The notes under the pieces were generated by a model. It made no database searches. It had not been told where the DNA came from and saw only the letters and a program-made list of their open reading frames with translations. Both the position numbers and the translations under genes were made by a program. This document shows, piece by piece, positions 58,429 through 64,000 of a stretch of DNA of 64,000 bases. The stretch's first letter is position 1; each line of letters opens with the position of its first letter. This DNA is from Phoma sp. XZ068 (lineage: Eukaryota; Ascomycota; Dothideomycetes; Pleosporales; Didymellaceae): the NCBI GenBank assembly GCA_004835665.1, contig RBKR01000001.1, forward strand, positions 2,976,001 through 3,040,000. The letters run 5' to 3'.

Positions 58429-59914
58429 CTACATCAAAAACAATGGCGCGCGGTCGAAGATCGTATCCCAGTCCAGAGTGGTCTTGTTTGGTATCGCAGC
58501 CACCGGTTCGGCGTTGCCGCTCCAAAGCTCTGCGAGGAAGACACCTGCTTCTCGCATGGACAGTGTGCCAAGTACCATGGTCGTTTGCTCAAGTAATTCG
58601 CACAAAGCCCTCAACTGTTGCTCGTCCTTTTGAACTACTGCTTCGACGCCACAGATGACCATGGGCCACAGTATATACTTGTAAAGAACGCCGCCATGTT
58701 GTTTGAGATCGTATAGCTGGTGTATAGCTTTACCCAGTTGACTGTAGAACAATAACCGACCATCATCAACAAGATCTCCATAATTCATGGATACAGTAAT
58801 ATCACATGTGTGAATCAAGTAGAGTGCAGCAGCCGCTTGAAAGCAAGTAGCGAGAAGCGCCCAGCTTGTAGCTTGGCTGCTTGTATGGCGTGGACGATTC
58901 AGTGCCCAGTCTGTAGGATCGAAAGCCTGAATGGACTCAAGGATGGCGGGTGCTGATGATCCGATACCTTGCTCTCCTTCCATGGTATGCGTTCCCGATG
59001 CCGCCTCTGCAGCTCTTCTTATGTTGATAGCAGCGGTGGCTCGTACAATAGCTTCTGGAATGGGTACCATAGTGCCACAAACATCCACATTAAATCGTCC
59101 AAGCAAGTTCAAGTACACCTTGTGTTGACTGACATCTTCAGCTGAGAAGTGAGCAGCAGGTGCCATGGTTGTCCCATAGACATCAGCGAGGACAAGATGA
59201 CAGAGGAAGAATTCGTATTCAGAGTTTCCCATGAGGGCTTCGACACCCCAAAGGTTGAACAGGGTCTTTGCTGCACTCAGGTGAGCGTGCCATGCTCCAT
59301 AAGCGCTGGCTTGTATTTGCGAGAAGAAGAACAGGCTGACGTCCTCAAACAGCTCCGGGTCCGGTCCCACTTGACCCAAAGTGTTTATTTTGTGGCTCAG
59401 TATTTCAGCCGCGCAAGCCTGGTGATAATGGAATAGAGCCTGGTTCTCTTTAACATTGCCGTACTCACGCACCGCTCGATGCAAGGTGACAAGACACAAC
59501 GTCAGATGTCGTTTTGACTTGTTAAATTCAGCCCACTTTGAAATATCAATGATGTATGTCGATGTTGAGCCATCAGCTGCAAGATCCGGGGCGACGACGG
59601 CATTGTCTATTCATGTTAGGTTAGGTGACTTTCAGAACATAGCCAACATTTGATAACCTACAGTAGGTCAATGCATCAAGGATGACGTGTGAAGGCGCGA
59701 CATCGTCGTTGGCAGGAGTCTGAAAACCTAGTAGAGGAAGAGTCTGGTCTTGCGGTCTGGACTTGGTGATACGGTGTCGCCATCGAAGTGGTTTTGTGGA
59801 GGAGTATCCTGGACATGGCAATCCCTTCTGGGTACACTTCAAGCAGTGGGGTTGCTGCGAATCACACCGCACACGCCTCCACTTGCAGCCCCAACACTGC
59901 TGCCCTAAAGGCAT
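58429..59914 (-). CDS. Zn2Cys6 transcription factor
   Basis: Two exons, 59914-59662 and 59606-58429, give 476 residues. The zinc cluster is at the extreme N-terminus with Cys7, Cys10, Cys17, Cys24, Cys27 and Cys34, the canonical spacing. A basic linker (KPLRWRHRITKSRP) follows. The remainder resembles the regulatory domain of Pezizomycotina regulators (fungal_trans_2 type), helical, with ISKWAEFNKSKRHLTLCLV and WALLATCFQAAAALYLIHTC among the recognisable blocks. No target is known. The intron has a GTAGGT donor and keeps phase. Confidence 0.86.
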
Positions 59915-61660
59915 CGTTGTATTCCGTAGACTCTTGAATCATTCGCGTTTGTGTAGAAAGTGGGTTCATGCTGGTGTTGCGGAGAAGGACAAGCCCTTGA
60001 TAAGACACACGCTCGATGGTCACCCGGTTCCCGAGCGGTCCGATCACCGGCATCGTCAGCCCCAAGGACGAGGCCGAATAGCCACCGTAACAACGACAGG
60101 TGATATCGCAAACCCAAGGTTCGCAATGTTGCCTGTAACTGCTGGCTCTGCTAGATGCGAAACGAAAGTAAGTAGTATGACGTCACTCTTTGCCGGTACT
60201 CGCTAAGGTGTTGTGAATGAATGCATCTATTCTCCAATGCCATTAATATACGTCTACATTATAATGCTGTCATTGCCGTAGTCTGACAGAAGCATTTGAG
60301 GCGCAACGTCATGGCAGCTTTACGTCTGCTCTCTGCTAGCTAGCTAGATATCAGCTATCAACCAACCCTTCATTCTCCAGCTGAACAGGCCCTGTAGGGC
60401 CGGTACCAGTTCAAGTTGCTTGTTTTGATAATGTAGAAGACCTTACCTATTGGCAGTATCACCTTGGAAATCGGTCGAAAGAGTAAGTAATGAGGTAGGA
60501 CATTCTATAATGTATTAAATCTAAGCCCTAATAAACTGATCATTGCCATCCTTCGTTACCATAAGCAGGATGGATTTGCTCGCCCCTGACGACATTCTGG
60601 GGGTTTCTGTTTGTGCTGGATATTTCGTTTTCCTGCACACCTTCTTCAAGCTTCAATACAAATTTTTGTTTATCCAAGTTTATTTCCTCATATACTTCAT
60701 GGAAAGGTCAGTGTTACCGATCAAATAGAGCCCCACCGTGCTCCTAAACTTTTCCTGCAGGCTCACTCAGTCCTTCAAATCCTGATGGGGCCGCTCCCTC
60801 CTACAGCTGATACTCAGAATGTACTTGTACTTTCATGTAGTATGTGCCACTTGGTCAGTCGTAGATCATTAAAAGTCCCGAGGCGTTCACAGCTCTTCAG
60901 TTAGCGCTAGGAATTAATCATTACTATCAACCACATTCACAAGCCCATACACTGTAAATCAAAACAAAACCACAATGAATTTAAATGAAAAAAAAAAAAA
61001 AGCACACCCCACCACCGCCCTTACTGCAAAACACGAAAACCCGCTGAATCCCCCAATATCTAAAGGTCGCATTCTAACTACCAGTATACATTTCCTTGTC
61101 TTTAGAAGACATGAAGTGAATAGTACCACCTCAACTATACTCCTTGCCATCATCGTCTTTTTTTGTATTTACCTGTCTTCACAGTTCATGAATATTGCTA
61201 CAATCCCATCACATCCTTCGAAAGTGGAAAAGATGCGTGCTGCCAATGTGATAACACAGCGAGATCTCAACGCAAGGTCTCGTTCCGAGTACCTTGCGCG
61301 AAGAGACTTGGTGTAAATACTGATTACAATGCCTCCAAAGCATTCATACTGTCATTGAATTAGAGTTTAGATTTGCATATTCGTAGGAGTACGCTGTGGT
61401 ATGGTTGGAAGAACTACCACTGTTCATCTTTGGGAGTACGGTAGAAACACTGAGCAGCGGCGGTGGGTTAATGTTAGTTTCAGGCGGAGTAAGAAAGTTA
61501 ACGTGGTGTGAGCTAGTGTTGTTGTTTTTGCAAGCTCAGTCACTTCGGTCCTAGAATCACGGTGTCTCGAAAATGAAAAGTGTGGGTACAGGTATCATTC
61601 GTGTGACGGCTTTGTACCAGTCATTACATGTCATTACACACGTTCTTCATCTACTTTTCT
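59915..61660. other. Gene-poor stretch, AT-rich in its second half
   Basis: No supported gene in about 1.7 kb. Contains a CTAG-rich spot near 60336-60348 and a poly-A run near 60988-61000. A 113-codon frame at 60975 overlaps the poly-A run and is not believable. It could hold decayed sequence, but I see no intact element. Confidence 0.4.
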
Positions 61661-63434
61661 CTAGTCATCGTTGTCCCAGTTGCCCTGCTGTGCCTTCCCC
61701 GGCATCTTGGGGCCACCGGCTTGCCTTGCGACGATGATCTGATCGACGCTCAGAACTGTCCTGGCGGCCTCGGTGGCCAGCTTGATGGCCCAGCTCTTGC
61801 TGACCCACAGGTCCAGGATGCCCTCCTCCTTGGCGTCTAGAGTGCCTGTGTTGTCGTCGTTCTCGATGTCGACACCGGTTGTCCACTCGTCGTCCTTGCG
61901 GCCCTTCTGTGCGGCGTGTGCGACGTATAGGCGTGCGAGGACCTCGGTTGCGTCGAGACCGGCAGATTCTGCGAGCGTGCGGGGGATGACTTCGAAGGCT
62001 TCGGCGAACTTGCGGATGGAGTACTGTGCGAGGCCGGGGGTCTTGTCGGCGATGGTCTTGATGCGCTCGATGAGCTGCATCTCTGTGGCTCCGGCGCCGG
62101 GTACTAGTCGGGCGTCGCGGGTGATGGCCTTTACTACGTTGACACCGTCGTCAATGGCGCGCTCGACGTCATCGAGGTGGTTCTGGGTAGCGCCACGCAG
62201 GACGAGAGTCGCTGTTCGTGTCTGCTCGTTCTCTTGTCTGAATACAGTGACGCGGTCACCACCAATCTCCAGGGTCTCGACTACATCAATGGTACCCATC
62301 TCATCGGGCATAGGGGCGCCCAGACGCGCCAGGGGTGTGGCGCCAACAACGCGGCATAACCGGCGGAGCTCGAACTTGGAGAGGATCTTAATGGTGAGCA
62401 TGTTGTAGCGGTTGAGGTAGTGCTGTGCGAGCTCTCCGATGGTCGATCCAGCAACGACAACGCGGATACCGGAATCGTGCAGCTCCTTGATGGCCTGCTC
62501 GACCTGCTGTTCTTCACCTTTGGTGAAATCCATCATCTCCTTTGCGTTGTGGAGGAGGACCGTTCCCTTGGTCTCGGTCTGCGAGATGTCGATGGGGCAC
62601 GAGAAGACTCCGACCTTGGCCTTGGTGGCCTTTATGACGTTGCCCTCGGGGGATCTTGCGAAGACCATGCCCTTGACGACCTTGCTCTGCTCCAGCGCAC
62701 CTCCCATGATCTTGACGACTCGGACGTTGTCGACGTTGAAGTTGACCGGGTTCTTGGGCAGTACGGCGAGGACGGCTTCAGCGACGAGATCGGCAAGGAA
62801 GTCTTCGCTGCCAGACTGTTTGGCGGCGACGACGGTGCGGATGGCCTTTGCGAGCTCTTCTTGCGAACGGATGTCTTCGACCTTGTCGCATACCAGCTCT
62901 GCGCTGCAATTAGCCTGAGTTCCTTGAAATGTTCCACATAGTACGTACCCTCCAGAGTCTTCTGTGCCGCGTTCTGTGCCTTCTCGTACCCCAAAACGAT
63001 GTCACTTGTCTTGAGACCCATGCGAATGAGCTCCTCCGCCTTCTTCAACAGCTCGCCGGCGAGGACGATGACAAGGTTTGTCGCATCGCCCATCTCTGCC
63101 TCCTGCTGCTGACTGGCCATGACTAGCAGCTTTGCAGCGGGGTGCACAACCTCGAGTTCCCTCAATATTGTCGCCGCGTCGGAGGTGAGGATCATCTTCT
63201 GGAGATGGTTGATGACGATCTTGTTGCGTCCATAGGGACCGAGGGAGGTCTGGACAGTCTGGGCAATCGTCCTGCAGGCATCGATGTTGCGAATGACGGC
63301 GCCATCCTCAGCGTCGTAGCTGTCGTGGGGTGGTTAGCAGAGTGCGCATATTGGTGGGGTTGCGTGGCTTCTCACTTCTGGTAGCCCTGCTTGAACAGCC
63401 CAGCGTTGGGGGCGTTGGGTATCGAGAGAGACAT
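61661..63434 (-). CDS. CCT8: T-complex protein 1 subunit theta (CCT8)
   Basis: Three exons, 63434-63376, 63319-62949 and 62898-61661, give 555 residues. It begins MSLSIPNAPNAGLFKQGYQNYD and has the group II chaperonin blocks: SLGPYGRNKIVIN (nucleotide binding), GDATNLVIVLAGELL (theta form of the GDGT motif), KIMGGALEQSKVVKGMVF, then the apical domain and VPGAGATEMQL near the second ATP site. CCT8 is one of eight subunits of the cytosolic TRiC ring that folds actin and tubulin. The second intron's acceptor is the later of two AGs, the one that keeps phase and yields EELVCDKVEDIRSQEEL. Length agrees with the family (about 550). Confidence 0.95.
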
Positions 63435-64000
63435 GTTGGCGGTATGTGAGGGGTATCTGGGGTTTGGGTCGTGCCTGGGAGCTCAGCGCGGGACGCGTAA
63501 ATTTACAGAGGCCCTACAGAAGGCTTGGCAGTCGGAGAAAACATCAAGTAAACGCCGCCATGAGGGGAGCAGCAGCAGCAACCAACACAATACGCAAGGC
63601 ATGCAATTGTGAGAACTGGTGTGATCTGCTCCTCTCATCTGTTTGATAGCAACACGTGCAGTGCCGTTACACCCTGACATTCGTCCTTCACACAGAACGT
63701 GAAGATGCAGGGTCCAGAGAACGCTCGAAGTGCACGCATATTTGCAAGCATCAAGTCCGCAAAGACTATGAAGACTTCCAAAGCAGATGATTACCGCGCT
63801 GCCACTGTAAGAGCAAGCATGCGGTGTGATCTTTGTGCTCCTGTGAATTCTTCACATGCAGAAACATCACGGAAAAAGATGTGAGCAAAATCTATCTAGC
63901 TGTACGCCTTGGAACAATATTGAAGGTACTGCTAGCGAAAAAGACTGCTCGATCCCTCTAGGCACCATTAAATGACCAGCGTCTGGTAGAAGAAAAAAGC
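63435..64000. other. Right-edge intergenic region
   Basis: Holds the CCT8 promoter. No supported gene; small frames at 63391-63646 and 63699-63884 have no domain. Confidence 0.45.

Noticed and set aside
60975..61316. 113-codon frame with a lysine run
   Set aside because: The lysine run is a poly-A stretch; no domain or splice support.

Overview
The window is nuclear DNA of a filamentous ascomycete (Pezizomycotina). The case rests on short introns of about 45-75 nt with GTAAGT/GTATGT-like donors and CTAAC/CTGAC-type branch points, Zn2Cys6 regulators, a HET-domain gene, and an ATG20/SNX41-type sorting nexin. A Dothideomycete, perhaps Pleosporales, fits gene style and content, but that placement is inference. 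I rebuilt 22 protein-coding genes by joining open frames at splice sites that keep the reading phase. I saw no rRNA, tRNA, CRISPR array or intact transposon.

Layout: 0.9-2.6 kb GT69/CAP59-type mannosyltransferase (+); 3.4-5.0 kb ZRT3-like zinc transporter (+); 5.2-7.4 kb SNX41 (-); 8.1-10.7 kb unrecognised protein with a repeat tract and an RRM-like tail (+); 11.3-16.7 kb TRM732/THADA tRNA-modification partner (+); 16.9-19.0 kb PFS2 3'-end processing factor (-), head-to-head with a DGAT1-type acyltransferase at 19.5-21.1 kb (+). At 22.7-33.2 kb lies a more accessory block: an isopenicillin-N-acyltransferase-like Ntn hydrolase, two divergent Zn2Cys6 regulators, a cytochrome P450 and an equilibrative nucleoside transporter.

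From 33.6 to 49 kb the genes are mostly conserved nuclear housekeeping: IWR1 (Pol II import), SGF73 (SAGA), ITC1 (ISW2 remodelling), ALG8 (N-glycan precursor), an NRD1-like four-RRM protein, and MED20 (Mediator). MED20 is head-to-head with a GH47 alpha-1,2-mannosidase at 49.3-51.2 kb. The right part (52-60 kb) looks accessory again: a HET-domain protein, a T5orf172 (GIY-YIG-like) protein with a duplicated Cys/His module, and a third Zn2Cys6 regulator. A gene-poor stretch follows, then the CCT8 chaperonin subunit at 61.7-63.4 kb.

Functional threads: six genes serve Pol II transcription, chromatin or RNA (PFS2, IWR1, SGF73, ITC1, NRD1-like, MED20). Three act on glycans (GT69, ALG8, GH47). The 22.7-33.2 kb block could be a small regulated metabolic locus, but it has no polyketide or peptide synthase here. 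The least familiar proteins are the 783-residue protein at 8.1 kb and the T5orf172 protein at 54.4-57.3 kb. Exon coordinates come from reading frames and splice consensus only, with no transcript evidence.
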